From AC-37 sp035275105 (GTDB lineage: Bacteria; Actinomycetota; Thermoleophilia; Solirubrobacterales; Thermoleophilaceae): a stretch of 14,804 bases of DNA. Every line of letters begins with the position of its first letter. Position 1 is the stretch's first letter. The notes below the pieces were generated by a model. It worked only from the letters and a program-made list of their open reading frames with translations. It did not search any database and had not been told where the DNA came from. The translations under genes and the position numbers were made by a program. This document shows positions 1 to 8,510 of the stretch, in pieces. Location of the stretch: positions 1 to 14,804 of the forward strand of contig DATENL010000280.1 of NCBI GenBank assembly GCA_035275105.1, given 5' to 3'.

Positions 1-1094
<1,094 letters not shown>

Positions 1095-1104
1095 CAGGTC
1101 CTCC

Positions 1105-1935
1105 TTATCCCTTTACCGCGCCCGCCGTCAGGCCGGCCACGATCCGGCGCTGGAAGATCAGCACCATGATGATGATCGGAATCGTCACGACGACCGCGGC
1201 CGCCGAGATCTGCCCGGTTGGGTCCTCGAACTGGGAGCCGCCGGTGAAGAACGCGAGCGTTGCGGGCACGGTCCGCGCCGCGTCGGTCGAGGTGAGCGTG
1301 TTCGCGAACAGGAAGTCGTTCCAGGCGAAGATGAAGACGAGGATCGCGGTGGTGAAGACGCCCGGCGCCGCCAGCGGGGCGATCACCTTCGTGAACGCCT
1401 GGAACGGAGTGGCGCCGTCCACCTGCGCGGCCTGCTCGAGCTCCCACGGGATCTCGCGGAAGAACGCCGACAGCGTGTAGATCGCCAGCGGGAGCGTGAA
1501 CGTCATGTACGGGATGATCAGTCCCAGCCAGGTGTCGAAGAGACCTATGTTCCGCCACGCGTTGAACAGCGAGCCGACGATCGAGATCGGCGGGAACATC
1601 GCGACCGCGAGCGATCCCGACAGGATCAGCGCCTTGCCGGCGAAGTCGAGCCGCGCCAGCGCGTAGGCGGCCATCGACGCCAGCACCACGGCGATCAGCG
1701 TCGAGATCGCGGCAATCCCGAACGAGTTCAAGAGCGCCCGGTTGAACTCGCTCGTCTGGAACAGCGTGTCGTAGTTGTCGAACGAGATGTCCTTCGGGAA
1801 GAAGCTGCCGTCGGCGATCGTGGCCGGGCTCTTGAGCGACAGCGAGACGATCCAGGCCACCGGCAGCAGCGCATAGAGCACGACGACCAGGATCGCGATG
1901 GTCCAGGCCACCTTCTGGCGCGAGGTCGACGGCAT
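1105..1935 (-). CDS. sugB: Sugar ABC transporter permease, SugB/MalG type
   Basis: This is an inner-membrane permease of the MalG family, 276 residues, which is normal for the family. I see six hydrophobic segments, roughly residues 9-34, 68-95, 101-127, 135-160, 190-212 and 240-265. The EAA loop that docks on the ATPase is at about 166-188 (ELEQAAQVDGATPFQAF, then an I-A-P turn). The protein ends GAVKG, as many MalG-type subunits do. The ATG start overlaps the preceding stop by one base (TGATG), which implies translational coupling with sugA, and a purine-rich AGAGGGG lies just upstream. It should form the transport channel as a heterodimer with the neighbouring permease. The substrate cannot be read from this subunit alone; the trehalose proposal comes from the binding protein. 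Confidence 0.94.
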   Translation of the reverse strand: MPSTSRQKVAWTIAILVVVLYALLPVAWIVSLSLKSPATIADGSFFPKDISFDNYDTLFQTSEFNRALLNSFGIAAISTLIAVVLASMAAYALARLDFAGKALILSGSLAVAMFPPISIVGSLFNAWRNIGLFDTWLGLIIPYMTFTLPLAIYTLSAFFREIPWELEQAAQVDGATPFQAFTKVIAPLAAPGVFTTAILVFIFAWNDFLFANTLTSTDAARTVPATLAFFTGGSQFEDPTGQISAAAVVVTIPIIIMVLIFQRRIVAGLTAGAVKG

Positions 1936-2870
1936 CAGGTCTCACCCCTCTGCTGCGCGGTCGAGGTGCCTAGCACCTTCACGAAGAAGACCGCGATCAG
2001 GATCACCGCGATGAAGATCAGCACCGAGATCGCTGACCCCAGCCCGATGTTCACGCGGTTGATCAGGACGTTGTAGCCCAGGATCGACACCGTCTCGGTG
2101 TCCTGCGCCCCCCTCGTCTGGATGAAGACGGTGTCGAATACCCGGAAGGCGTCGAGCGTGCGGAACAGGATCGCGACGAGTATCGCCGGCCGCATCAGCG
2201 GCAGCGTGATCTTGAAGAAGCGCTGAAGCGCGGTCGCCCCGTCGACCCGAGCCGCCTCGAGCAGCTCGTCGGGCACGAGGGCGAGACCCGCCAGGAGCAG
2301 CAGCGCCATGAACGGGGTCGTCTTCCAGACCTCCGTCGCGATGATGACCACGAACGAGTCGAAGCGGCTCGAGAACGGATCCGTGTCGGCACCGAAGACG
2401 TGCACGAACCCGGTGCCGGTCGAGAACGCGTACTTCCACGCGAAAGCGGCGACGACAGTCACGATTCCGTACGGGATCAGGATCGCCGTGCGCACCGGCC
2501 CGCGCCCGAAGATCGCCCGGTGCATCACGAGCGCGATGAGCATCCCCAGCACGAGCTCGATCGCCACCGAGCAGACGGTGATGATCACCGTGTTGAACAC
2601 GTCCTGCCACCACGTGCTCGAGCTCAGGACCTGGACGTAGTTGTCGAGCCCGACCCAGCTCGAGTCGTCGGGGAAGCGCAGGTCGAACTTGTGGAGCGAC
2701 AGCCAGAGCGCGTAGAGGATCGGGTAGCCGGTGACCGCCGCCATCACGATCACGGCCGGCGCGCAGAGCAGGTACGCGGTCTTGCGCTCGGCCCGGGCGC
2801 GGTCGCTCAGCTTGCCCTTCCGCGGTGCCTGCGCGGCCACGGGCGGAGCGGGTACGGCCGCGCTCTCCAC
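1935..2870 (-). CDS. sugA: Sugar ABC transporter permease, SugA/MalF type
   Basis: This is a 311-residue inner-membrane permease of the MalF/UgpA type. A basic cytoplasmic N-terminus (about residues 17-30) precedes six hydrophobic segments at about 32-59, 92-117, 127-150, 172-199, 228-250 and 277-303. The EAA loop is at about 202-224 (ELLEAARVDGATALQRF, then ITLP). The GTG start is supported by GGGGGAGA (2885-2878) eight bases upstream and overlaps the binding-protein stop by one base (TAGTG). It pairs with the SugB-type subunit to form the membrane channel of a carbohydrate importer. The family assignment is firm, while the substrate is inferred from the LpqY-like partner. Confidence 0.94.
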   Translation of the reverse strand: MESAAVPAPPVAAQAPRKGKLSDRARAERKTAYLLCAPAVIVMAAVTGYPILYALWLSLHKFDLRFPDDSSWVGLDNYVQVLSSSTWWQDVFNTVIITVCSVAIELVLGMLIALVMHRAIFGRGPVRTAILIPYGIVTVVAAFAWKYAFSTGTGFVHVFGADTDPFSSRFDSFVVIIATEVWKTTPFMALLLLAGLALVPDELLEAARVDGATALQRFFKITLPLMRPAILVAILFRTLDAFRVFDTVFIQTRGAQDTETVSILGYNVLINRVNIGLGSAISVLIFIAVILIAVFFVKVLGTSTAQQRGET

Positions 2871-4144
2871 TAGAAGATCTCCCCCTTCTTCGCCCGCTCG
2901 AGCTTTTCCTTCATGTCCTTCACCGTCGGGCCCGGGTCGATGTCCTTCTCAGGGTGCAGCGAGCGTTGTATCGCCTGTGAGATGTCGCTGTAGAACGGTG
3001 TGACCGGCCGCGCGACGCCGTCCTTCAACTCGGCCCTCAGGATGTCCGTGAACGGGAACGCCTTCTTCAGCTCGGGACTGTCGAACAGCGACGCGGTGGT
3101 GGGAAGAAGGCCGCCCTTCACCGACGCGGGTATCTGGTTGGCCGGCTGGCGCAGGCACAGCGCCGCCTGGAGGGCCAGGTCGCGGTGCTTGCCGTACTTC
3201 CCGACGCCCAGGTTGATCCCGCCGAGCGTCACGCGGCTGGGGCGGTCGGGGTCGACGCCCGGCCAGCGCGCGAAGCCGATGCTGTCGCGGAACTTCTCGG
3301 CCTTCTTCTTGGCCGCGGGGTCGGCCGCCTCCTCCACCGCGCTGTTGGCGCTCGCCCAGGCGAAGGTGTAGTTGACCTCGAAGCTCGAGTCGCCCTTCTC
3401 GAAGCCGAGCCGCGCCTCGTCCTCCTTGTTGTTGGCGAGCGCGGGGTCCGCTGCTGACGAGCTGGCCAGGTTCTTGATGATCGCCGCGGCCTTCACCGCG
3501 GGCTCGCCGAGGGTCACGTCCTCGCCGTTCGGCGCGAGAATCGTGCCGCCGGCGGAGTTGACGAGCGAGTTGAACCAGACGATCAGTCCCTCGTAGCGCG
3601 CGCCCTGGACCTGGATCTTGCCGTCGGGGCCGATCTTCTTCGCCTGGGCGATCATCTCGTCCCACGTCTTGGGCGGGGTCGCCACGCGGTCCTTGCGGTA
3701 GAAGAGGATCTGCGCGTTGGACGTGAACGGGGCGACGAAGAGCTTGCCCTCGTAGCGGGCGGTGTTGAGCGGCCCGGGCAGCACGCCCTCGGTCGCGCGC
3801 CGCTCGAGGTCGCCGGTGAACGGCACGATCCAGCCGGCCTCCGCGAACTCGGCGGTCCAGTTCACGTCCATCCCGACGAGGTCGACGGAGGAGTCCTTTG
3901 CGGCGAGCCGCCGGACGATCAGCTCGCGCTGCTGGTCGGCGTCGGTGGGCAGCGCCTCCACGGCGACCCTGTAGCGGCCGTTCGACTCCTTCGTGCACTT
4001 CGCGGCCGCGGCGGTGAACGAGCCCGACGGCTCGTTGAAGACGTACCACTTGAGCGTCGGCGCACCGGACCCGCCGGAGCCACCGCAGCCCGTGAAGGCC
4101 GCGGCCGACGCGAGCGCCGCCGCTAGCACGGTCCTCGCCCTCAT
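2870..4144 (-). CDS. lpqY: LpqY-like sugar-binding lipoprotein of an ABC importer
   Basis: This 424-residue extracellular solute-binding lipoprotein captures sugar and delivers it to the SugA/SugB channel. A basic start, a hydrophobic stretch and the lipobox FTGC (Cys20) predict lipid anchoring outside the membrane, followed by a Gly/Ser linker. Several segments match what I recall of mycobacterial LpqY, the trehalose-binding protein: LPTDADQQREL followed by VRRLAAKDSSVDLVGMDV and NWTAEFAEAGW; LPGPLNTARYEGKLF; GLIVWFNSLVNSAGGT; RVTLGGINLGVGK; and ARPVTPFYSDIS. The following genes have the LpqY-SugA-SugB-SugC order. This makes trehalose, or a trehalose-like alpha-glucoside, the best substrate guess, but binding residues were not checked against a structure. 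The ATG at 4144 has only a weak upstream GGGC. The gene lies 33 bases after the GH13 gene, which suggests co-transcription. Confidence 0.92.
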   Translation of the reverse strand: MRARTVLAAALASAAAFTGCGGSGGSGAPTLKWYVFNEPSGSFTAAAAKCTKESNGRYRVAVEALPTDADQQRELIVRRLAAKDSSVDLVGMDVNWTAEFAEAGWIVPFTGDLERRATEGVLPGPLNTARYEGKLFVAPFTSNAQILFYRKDRVATPPKTWDEMIAQAKKIGPDGKIQVQGARYEGLIVWFNSLVNSAGGTILAPNGEDVTLGEPAVKAAAIIKNLASSSAADPALANNKEDEARLGFEKGDSSFEVNYTFAWASANSAVEEAADPAAKKKAEKFRDSIGFARWPGVDPDRPSRVTLGGINLGVGKYGKHRDLALQAALCLRQPANQIPASVKGGLLPTTASLFDSPELKKAFPFTDILRAELKDGVARPVTPFYSDISQAIQRSLHPEKDIDPGPTVKDMKEKLERAKKGEIF

Positions 4145-4176
4145 GGTGCCCGTTATCTACCCCGGGGCCGGGGGTC

Positions 4177-5619
4177 TCAGTCAACGCGCGCGATGCGGGC
4201 GGCGTGGGGCGCGAGCGCGCTCGCCCGCGAGCCTGCCGTGTCGATCAGGACCTCGCCTTGGGGCGGCGCGGACCGCTCGGCGCCGGTGAGGTTGATCGCC
4301 ACGACGTGGTCGCCACGCCGGTACGCGAGCACGCCGTCGCCCGCCTCGATCAGCTCGAAGCGGTCGCCGAGCCGGCGGCGCAGCGCGATCAGGCAGCGGT
4401 AGAGCGACAGGAGCGAGCGGGGGTCGCCGCGCTGGGCGGCGACGTTCGTCGTCTCGGGGTCGACCGGGGGCAGCCACGGCTTGCCGTCGCTGAACCCGCC
4501 CCCGGGCGTGGCGTCCCACTGCATCGGGTGGCGGGCGCCGTCACGGCCGGCGCGGTCATAGGGCGGGTCTGCGCCGGGGCCGTCGGCGAGCCCGACCTCC
4601 TCGCCCTGGTACACGAAAGCCGCGCCCGGCAGCGTGAGCAGCAGCACGGCGGCGGCGCGCGCGTTCTCGCGCCCGAAGCGCGTGACGAGCCGGGGAAAGT
4701 CGTGGTTGGAGAGCGCCCAGGCAGTGGCGGTGCGGCCGCCGCGCTCGAGGCCCACGCCGCCGGCGATCGCGGCCGCGAGCTGGTCGCGCTCCCAGCGCGC
4801 GTGGAACAGCTCGAAGCCGAAGGCCAGGTCGAGCGACTCCAGGTAGGGCGTGACGTGCGCCGCCGGCAGGTAGACCTCGCCGACGAGCAGGGCGTCGCCC
4901 GCCTCGCCGCGCAGCTCGCGGAGGGCGCCGCGGATGTCCGGGCTGTTGACCGAGTAGAGGTGCTCGAGCCTGGCGTACTCCTCCCCCAGAGGGAGGGCGA
5001 AGGGCACGCTCGCCGGCGGGTCGTCGCGGAGCTCGGCGTCCTTGATCAGCCGGTCGATCGCGTCGAGGCGGAAGCCCGCCACGCCGCGGTCGAGCCAGAA
5101 CCGCAGCACCTCGCGCATCGCGCGGACGACGTCGGCGTTGCGCCAGTCGAGGTCGGGCTGCTCGGGGTAGAAGGAGTGCAGGTACCAACCGCGGCCGGCG
5201 GGGTCGGGCGACCATGCGCTGCCGCCGAACGTCGCGACCCAGTTGTTGGGTGGGCCGTCGCGGTCCGACCAGATGTAGCGCTCGGGGCGCTCGCGGAACC
5301 ACGGATGCTCGATCGAGGTGTGGCAGGCCACGTAGTCCATGAGCACTCGGATCCCCAGCTCGCCCGCGCGCGCGAGCAGCGAATCGAAGCCGGCGAGGTC
5401 CCCGTACGCCGGGTCGACCGCCGTGTGGTCGACCACGTCGTAGCCCATGTCGGCCTGGGGTGACGGGTAGATCGGCGAGAGCCAGAGCGCGTCCACGCCC
5501 AGCCAGCTCAGGTGGTCGAGCCGCCGCTCGATCCCGGCCAGGTCCCCGATCCCGTCGCCGTTCGAGTCCTGGAACGAGCGCGGGTAGACCTGGTACACGA
5601 CGGCGTCGTGCCACCACAT
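4177..5619 (-). CDS. GH13 alpha-glucosidase family enzyme
   Basis: This cytoplasmic glycoside hydrolase of family 13 has 480 residues, somewhat short for the 530-560-residue glucosidases. It begins MWWHDAVVYQVYPRSF, and SNGDGIGDLAGI at 19-30 is a classic GH13 oligosaccharide-glucosidase N-terminus. The catalytic triad is visible: nucleophile Asp186 (GFRLDAID), acid/base Glu248 (LLVGEVYLP) and stabiliser Asp307 (SNHD). Region V reads QPDLDW. Ala187 after the nucleophile, rather than Val, points toward alpha-1,4-type rather than alpha-1,6 specificity, though this rule is from memory. Region I reads DYVACH instead of the usual D-x-V-x-N-H, so Cys99 replaces a very conserved Asn. There is no signal peptide, so it probably cleaves sugar brought in by the importer encoded next. 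A trehalose-acting or transglycosylating enzyme is possible. The upstream open frame to 6705 is out-of-frame desaturase sequence and is not included. Confidence 0.9.
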   Translation of the reverse strand: MWWHDAVVYQVYPRSFQDSNGDGIGDLAGIERRLDHLSWLGVDALWLSPIYPSPQADMGYDVVDHTAVDPAYGDLAGFDSLLARAGELGIRVLMDYVACHTSIEHPWFRERPERYIWSDRDGPPNNWVATFGGSAWSPDPAGRGWYLHSFYPEQPDLDWRNADVVRAMREVLRFWLDRGVAGFRLDAIDRLIKDAELRDDPPASVPFALPLGEEYARLEHLYSVNSPDIRGALRELRGEAGDALLVGEVYLPAAHVTPYLESLDLAFGFELFHARWERDQLAAAIAGGVGLERGGRTATAWALSNHDFPRLVTRFGRENARAAAVLLLTLPGAAFVYQGEEVGLADGPGADPPYDRAGRDGARHPMQWDATPGGGFSDGKPWLPPVDPETTNVAAQRGDPRSLLSLYRCLIALRRRLGDRFELIEAGDGVLAYRRGDHVVAINLTGAERSAPPQGEVLIDTAGSRASALAPHAARIARVD

Positions 5620-5642
5620 CGGCTCTACCCGGCGGGCCCCCG

Positions 5643-6695
5643 TCAGCCTGCGGACTCGGGCACGGCCTCTCGGGCCAGCGCCTGGCGCGCGCCCGCGAAC
5701 GTGACCATGCGACCGCCGTCCTCGTCGTAGAGGCGGAACCGGAGCGTCTTGATCCCGTCCCAGAGGGTCAGCGTGGGTACGTCGTGGAAGAACTCGTTGT
5801 CGTCGTGCGCTGCCTGGAGGTTGTAGTTGGGCACGCGCGCGCTGAGGTGGTGGACGTGGTGGAGGCCGATGTTGCCTGAGAAGAACTGGAGCACCTTCGG
5901 AAGCTTCAGGTACGAGGCCCCCTTGAGAGCGGCCTCGGCGTAGCTCCAGTCGTCCCCGCGCTGCCAGTACACGTCCTCGAACTGGTGCTGGACGTAGAAC
6001 AGGAAGATGCCCGAGCCGCCGGCGAGCAGGATCACGGGCAGCTGCACCATGAGGTAGGCCTGCCAGCCGACGAGCCAGACGAGCGCCGCGATCGTCGCGA
6101 AGAGGAGGATGTCGGTGCCGATCACGCTGCGTCGGTCCAGCGGGCGGCCGGTGCCCTGGGACCAGCGCGGCTCGATCGCCATCGCCCAGAACGGTCCGAG
6201 GCCCAGCATCACGAACGGGTTGCGCATGAAGCGGTAGCCGAGCCGCGCACGCAGCGGAGCCTCGGCGTACTCGCGCACGGTCCAGGTGTCCACGTCGCCG
6301 ACGCCGCGCCGGTCGAGGTCCGACGATGTGGCGTGATGGATCGCGTGCTCGTGCTTCCAGGCGTGGAACGGCGAGAAGACGAAGACGCCCGCGATGACGC
6401 CGACCCAGGTGTTGCCCCGCCGCGACGGCAGGAACGACCCGTGGCCGCAGTCGTGGAAGACGATGAAGGTGCGGACGAGGAAGCCGGCGGTCGGGACGGC
6501 GAGCGCGAGCGTCAGGAGGTACGAGACGTCGAGCGCGAGGTACATGGCGGCGGTGAGCGCCACGTAGGGAACCATCGACGTGAGGACGTCGATGGTGCTG
6601 CGCCGCATGCTCGGCCGGCAATACGGCTCGAGTGCGTCCCGCCAGAATGGGCGCCCCGCCTCCGGCGTCGCGCTGGTGGTCCGTGCCGGTGCCAA
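5643..6695 (-). CDS. des: Membrane fatty acid desaturase (Bacillus Des-like)
   Basis: This 350-residue di-iron acyl-lipid desaturase puts a double bond into membrane fatty acyl chains using O2 and electrons from a ferredoxin-type donor. The three histidine boxes are HDCGH (81-85), HEHAIHH (115-121) and HHVHH (279-283). Hydrophobic segments lie at about 40-62, 65-80, 97-110, 192-212 and 218-236. Blocks such as LPKVLQFFSGNIG, RVPNYNLQAAH and GIFLFYVQHQFED recall the Bacillus subtilis Des group, though the double-bond position cannot be read off. The frame begins with TTG at 6695. A TAGAGT -10-like element eight bases upstream and the absence of a Shine-Dalgarno suggest a nearly leaderless mRNA; ATG at residue 30 is the alternative but would drop conserved-looking sequence. 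The GH13 gene starts 23 bases downstream. Regulation by cold or osmotic stress is only a guess. Confidence 0.93.
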   Translation of the reverse strand: MAPARTTSATPEAGRPFWRDALEPYCRPSMRRSTIDVLTSMVPYVALTAAMYLALDVSYLLTLALAVPTAGFLVRTFIVFHDCGHGSFLPSRRGNTWVGVIAGVFVFSPFHAWKHEHAIHHATSSDLDRRGVGDVDTWTVREYAEAPLRARLGYRFMRNPFVMLGLGPFWAMAIEPRWSQGTGRPLDRRSVIGTDILLFATIAALVWLVGWQAYLMVQLPVILLAGGSGIFLFYVQHQFEDVYWQRGDDWSYAEAALKGASYLKLPKVLQFFSGNIGLHHVHHLSARVPNYNLQAAHDDNEFFHDVPTLTLWDGIKTLRFRLYDEDGGRMVTFAGARQALAREAVPESAG

Positions 6696-6703
6696 GTGCG
6701 CAC

Positions 6704-6709
6704 ACTCTA
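6704..6709 (-). promoter_or_regulatory. Candidate -10 element (TAGAGT) for the desaturase-GH13-importer block
   Basis: TAGAGT fits the TANNNT pattern and ends eight bases before the proposed TTG start of the desaturase. I see no good -35 at 17 bases. It lies in the only gap (6696-6741) between greA and this run of genes, so it may drive all six genes down to the ATPase. Weak evidence by itself; support comes from similar elements before two other starts in this window. Confidence 0.4.
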
Positions 6710-6741
6710 GCCGCGGCGGCGGCGCGGGAGCGCGCGGCGTC

Positions 6742-7206
6742 CTAGAGCAGCTTCTCGATCCGGTAGCTGCGAGGCCCGCGCGGGGTCTGGACCGCCACGG
6801 TCTCGCCGGCCTCGCGGCCGAGCAGGGCGGCGGCCACCGGCGACTCGGCCGAGAGCCTCCCGTTCGAGATGTCGGCCTCGGTGGGACCGACGATCGTCCA
6901 GGTGTGCACCGTGCCCGTGGCCTCGTCCACGACCGTCGCCGTCCGCCCGAACCCGAACGCGCTCGCGCCGGTGTCGGCCTCCACTACCTCGGCGGCCAGG
7001 AGCCGCTCGCGCAGCCGCTTGATCTTGGTCTCGAGGTGCGCCTGGTCCTCCTTGGCGATGTGGTACTCGGCGTTCTCCTTGAGGTCGCCGATCTCGCGGG
7101 CGGCCTTGATCCGGTCCGCCATCGCCAGGCGGGCCGTCGTCTCGAGCTCGTGGAGCTCGGCCTCGAGTGCGGCGAGGCCCTCGGCGGTTATCGCTTCGCG
7201 GGTCAC
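6742..7206 (-). CDS. greA: Transcript cleavage factor GreA
   Basis: GreA enters the secondary channel of RNA polymerase and stimulates cleavage of backtracked RNA so that transcription can resume. I chose GTG at 7206, which gives 154 residues, close to the usual 158. With this start the coiled-coil tip reads GDLKENAEYH at 40-49, placing acidic Asp41 and Glu44 exactly at the numbers known for E. coli GreA. The N-terminal antiparallel coiled coil spans about 8-75, and the C-terminal FKBP-like domain follows (TIVGPTEAD, SPVAAALLG, VQTPRGPRSYRI). An upstream ATG at 7245 in the same frame would add 13 residues inside the preceding gene and is less likely. The GTG overlaps the DUF559 stop as GTGA, so translation may be coupled. 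No Shine-Dalgarno is visible. Confidence 0.94.
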   Translation of the reverse strand: MTREAITAEGLAALEAELHELETTARLAMADRIKAAREIGDLKENAEYHIAKEDQAHLETKIKRLRERLLAAEVVEADTGASAFGFGRTATVVDEATGTVHTWTIVGPTEADISNGRLSAESPVAAALLGREAGETVAVQTPRGPRSYRIEKLL

Positions 7207-8042
7207 GGCGGAGAAAGGTAGACGTCGTCGCTCCTGACCCTCCATACGGTGTAGCCCGCCCCCTGCCAGCGCGCCGCCTTGCGGGCGTGCTCCTCGGGGA
7301 AGCCGTGGTACTGCGGACCGTCGATCTCGAGGATCTCCTTACGGTCGTCGAAGACGAGGTCCGCCTCCTTGCCCGCGATCCGCACGTTCACCCGCGGCCG
7401 CTCGGCTCGGGCGTCGAGCAGCCGCTCGAGGGCGTTGCCCTCGGCGTCGGAGCGGGTTCGGCTGTAGGGGACGTGCTCGTAGCGCTGCGCCAGCTCGAGG
7501 AGTCTCGCTGTGCCCCGGCCTCTACTGCTGCTGGTTGCGGCGGCCGCGATTTTCGGCGTGGTCGTCGTCTTCAGCCGGATCGACTCCCGGAACGCCCGTC
7601 GCAGCTGGGTGTCGTCCAGGTGCGCGGCGAGGTCGATCAGGGTGCGTTCGGGGGTGGTTATCGGGATGCCGTCCTTCGTGGTGGTGTGGCCGTCGAGCGT
7701 CGTGGAGCGGCAAACGAGCAGCGCGCCCATCCGCCTGCGGCCCCCGCTGCCGCACCGCGTGACCACCTCGAAGCTGCCGTCGAACGCGAAGAAGCCCTCA
7801 CAGGCACCGGCGCTGGCGTGGCTCAGATACGTGCGCGGCGCCGTCAGGGTCGCGGCGAGCCAGCGCTGGTGGCGGGTCGGCTCGCCTTGGGCGAGCAGGT
7901 AGACGCCGCGGTGCACCCGGCGCCAGTTGCCCTGGCGCGAGTGGTGTCTCACCATCCGCTCGGTCCAGCCGGCCGCGATCAACTGCCAGCTGGCTACGAG
8001 GTCATCCTGCCGGGCGGCGATCTCCTGAAGTCGAACGTCCAT
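7203..8042 (-). CDS. AbiEi-like winged helix plus DUF559/Vsr-like nuclease-fold protein
   Basis: This 279-residue protein belongs to a group common in actinobacteria whose function is unsettled. Residues 1-50 (RQDDLVASWQLIAAG, then RVHRGVYLL) look like the winged-helix N-terminus of AbiEi-type antitoxins. The middle includes GIPITTPERTLIDLA (125-139). A low-complexity Thr/Ala/Ser linker (about 158-175) leads to a C-terminal PD-(D/E)XK-like domain with candidate residues Glu201, Asp228 (GKEADLVF) and Glu239/Asp241 (LEIDGPQYHG), as in DUF559 and very-short-patch-repair endonucleases. No toxin partner such as AbiEii is adjacent. The ATG lies inside a 46-bp palindrome and has no Shine-Dalgarno, so a small self-regulated protein is conceivable. 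It overlaps greA by four bases. Nuclease activity and an antitoxin role are both unproven. Confidence 0.85.
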   Translation of the reverse strand: MDVRLQEIAARQDDLVASWQLIAAGWTERMVRHHSRQGNWRRVHRGVYLLAQGEPTRHQRWLAATLTAPRTYLSHASAGACEGFFAFDGSFEVVTRCGSGGRRRMGALLVCRSTTLDGHTTTKDGIPITTPERTLIDLAAHLDDTQLRRAFRESIRLKTTTTPKIAAAATSSSRGRGTARLLELAQRYEHVPYSRTRSDAEGNALERLLDARAERPRVNVRIAGKEADLVFDDRKEILEIDGPQYHGFPEEHARKAARWQGAGYTVWRVRSDDVYLSPP

Positions 8043-8077
8043 TTACCGACCTCATAGGGTCGGTTTCTGGACGTTCG
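8032..8077. repeat. 46-bp interrupted palindrome covering the DUF559 start codon
   Basis: The outer arms CGAACGTCCA (8032-8041) and TGGACGTTCG (8068-8077) are perfect reverse complements. The inner arms ACCGACC (8045-8051) and GGTCGGT (8058-8064) are too. They are separated by symmetric 3-base gaps and a 6-base centre (8052-8057), giving 17 paired bases. The minus-strand ATG at 8042-8040 lies in this structure, so as RNA it would hide the start codon and as DNA it could be a dimer-binding operator. There is no T-run, so a simple terminator is unlikely. Confidence 0.85.
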
Positions 8078-8090
8078 CCCCGCCTCGGCG

Positions 8091-8480
8091 TTAGGTGAGG
8101 CGCATTTCGTCCCGAAATTCCGACAGGAAGTCAGGGCCGGCCTGGCCCGTCAACAGCTGCTCGAAGAACGCCGCGGTTCGCAGCGCGGGCCGGACCTCCC
8201 AGTGCACGCGGGCGGGGCCGTCGCCGGTCATCTGGTGCGGCGTTCCGGCCGGGACGTCGAAGCTGTCGCCCCGCTCGTAGCGGCGCTCTGCGCCGTCCAC
8301 GATCGCCCGGACCGCGCCCTCCACCACCTCGAATCGCTCGTCCTGCTGCGGGTGCAGGTGCTCCGGCGGCAGCTGGCCGTCGCCGCCGTAGCTCGCCTCC
8401 ATCACGAGCACGTCGTCGTCGAGCTGTACGAACCGCAGGCGGAAGGCGTCAGAGCCGAGCTCCTGGCCTTCCCGGGGCAC
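8091..8480 (-). CDS. Single-domain cupin protein
   Basis: This is a small cytoplasmic cupin of 129 residues. Cupin motif 1 gives metal ligands His41, His43 and Glu48 (PPEHLHPQQDE, then VVEG). Motif 2 is GDSFDVPAGTPHQM (71-84) with His82 as the fourth ligand. All usual metal-binding residues are therefore present, but cupins act as isomerases, dioxygenases or ligand sensors and the sequence does not decide which. The GTG start at 8480 lies 19 bases after the stop of the small membrane protein, inside an imperfect 20-bp repeat, with no convincing Shine-Dalgarno; a start a few codons further in cannot be excluded. It is probably co-transcribed with the membrane protein gene. Confidence 0.85.
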   Translation of the reverse strand: MPREGQELGSDAFRLRFVQLDDDVLVMEASYGGDGQLPPEHLHPQQDERFEVVEGAVRAIVDGAERRYERGDSFDVPAGTPHQMTGDGPARVHWEVRPALRTAAFFEQLLTGQAGPDFLSEFRDEMRLT

Positions 8481-8510
8481 TACCAGTTGCCCGCCCGCGC
8501 TACCAATTGC
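8471..8510. repeat. Imperfect 20-bp tandem repeat at a gene junction
   Basis: GCACTACCAGTTGC (8477-8490) and GCGCTACCAATTGC (8497-8510) match at 12 of 14 bases with a period of 20. One copy carries the stop of the membrane protein gene and the other the start of the cupin gene. It may be a small local duplication. Confidence 0.5.

Noticed and set aside
5620..6705. N-terminal extension of the GH13 frame up to 6705
   Set aside because: This part lies in another frame of the desaturase gene and reads as low-complexity Arg/Pro/Ala sequence. The GH13 family start MWWHDAVVYQ is at 5619.
7207..7245. Upstream ATG start for greA at 7245
   Set aside because: It would add 13 residues inside the DUF559 gene and shift the key acidic residues away from positions 41 and 44.
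8032..8077. The palindrome as an intrinsic terminator for the cupin transcript
   Set aside because: There is no T-run after the stem on either strand, and the stem runs into the next coding sequence.
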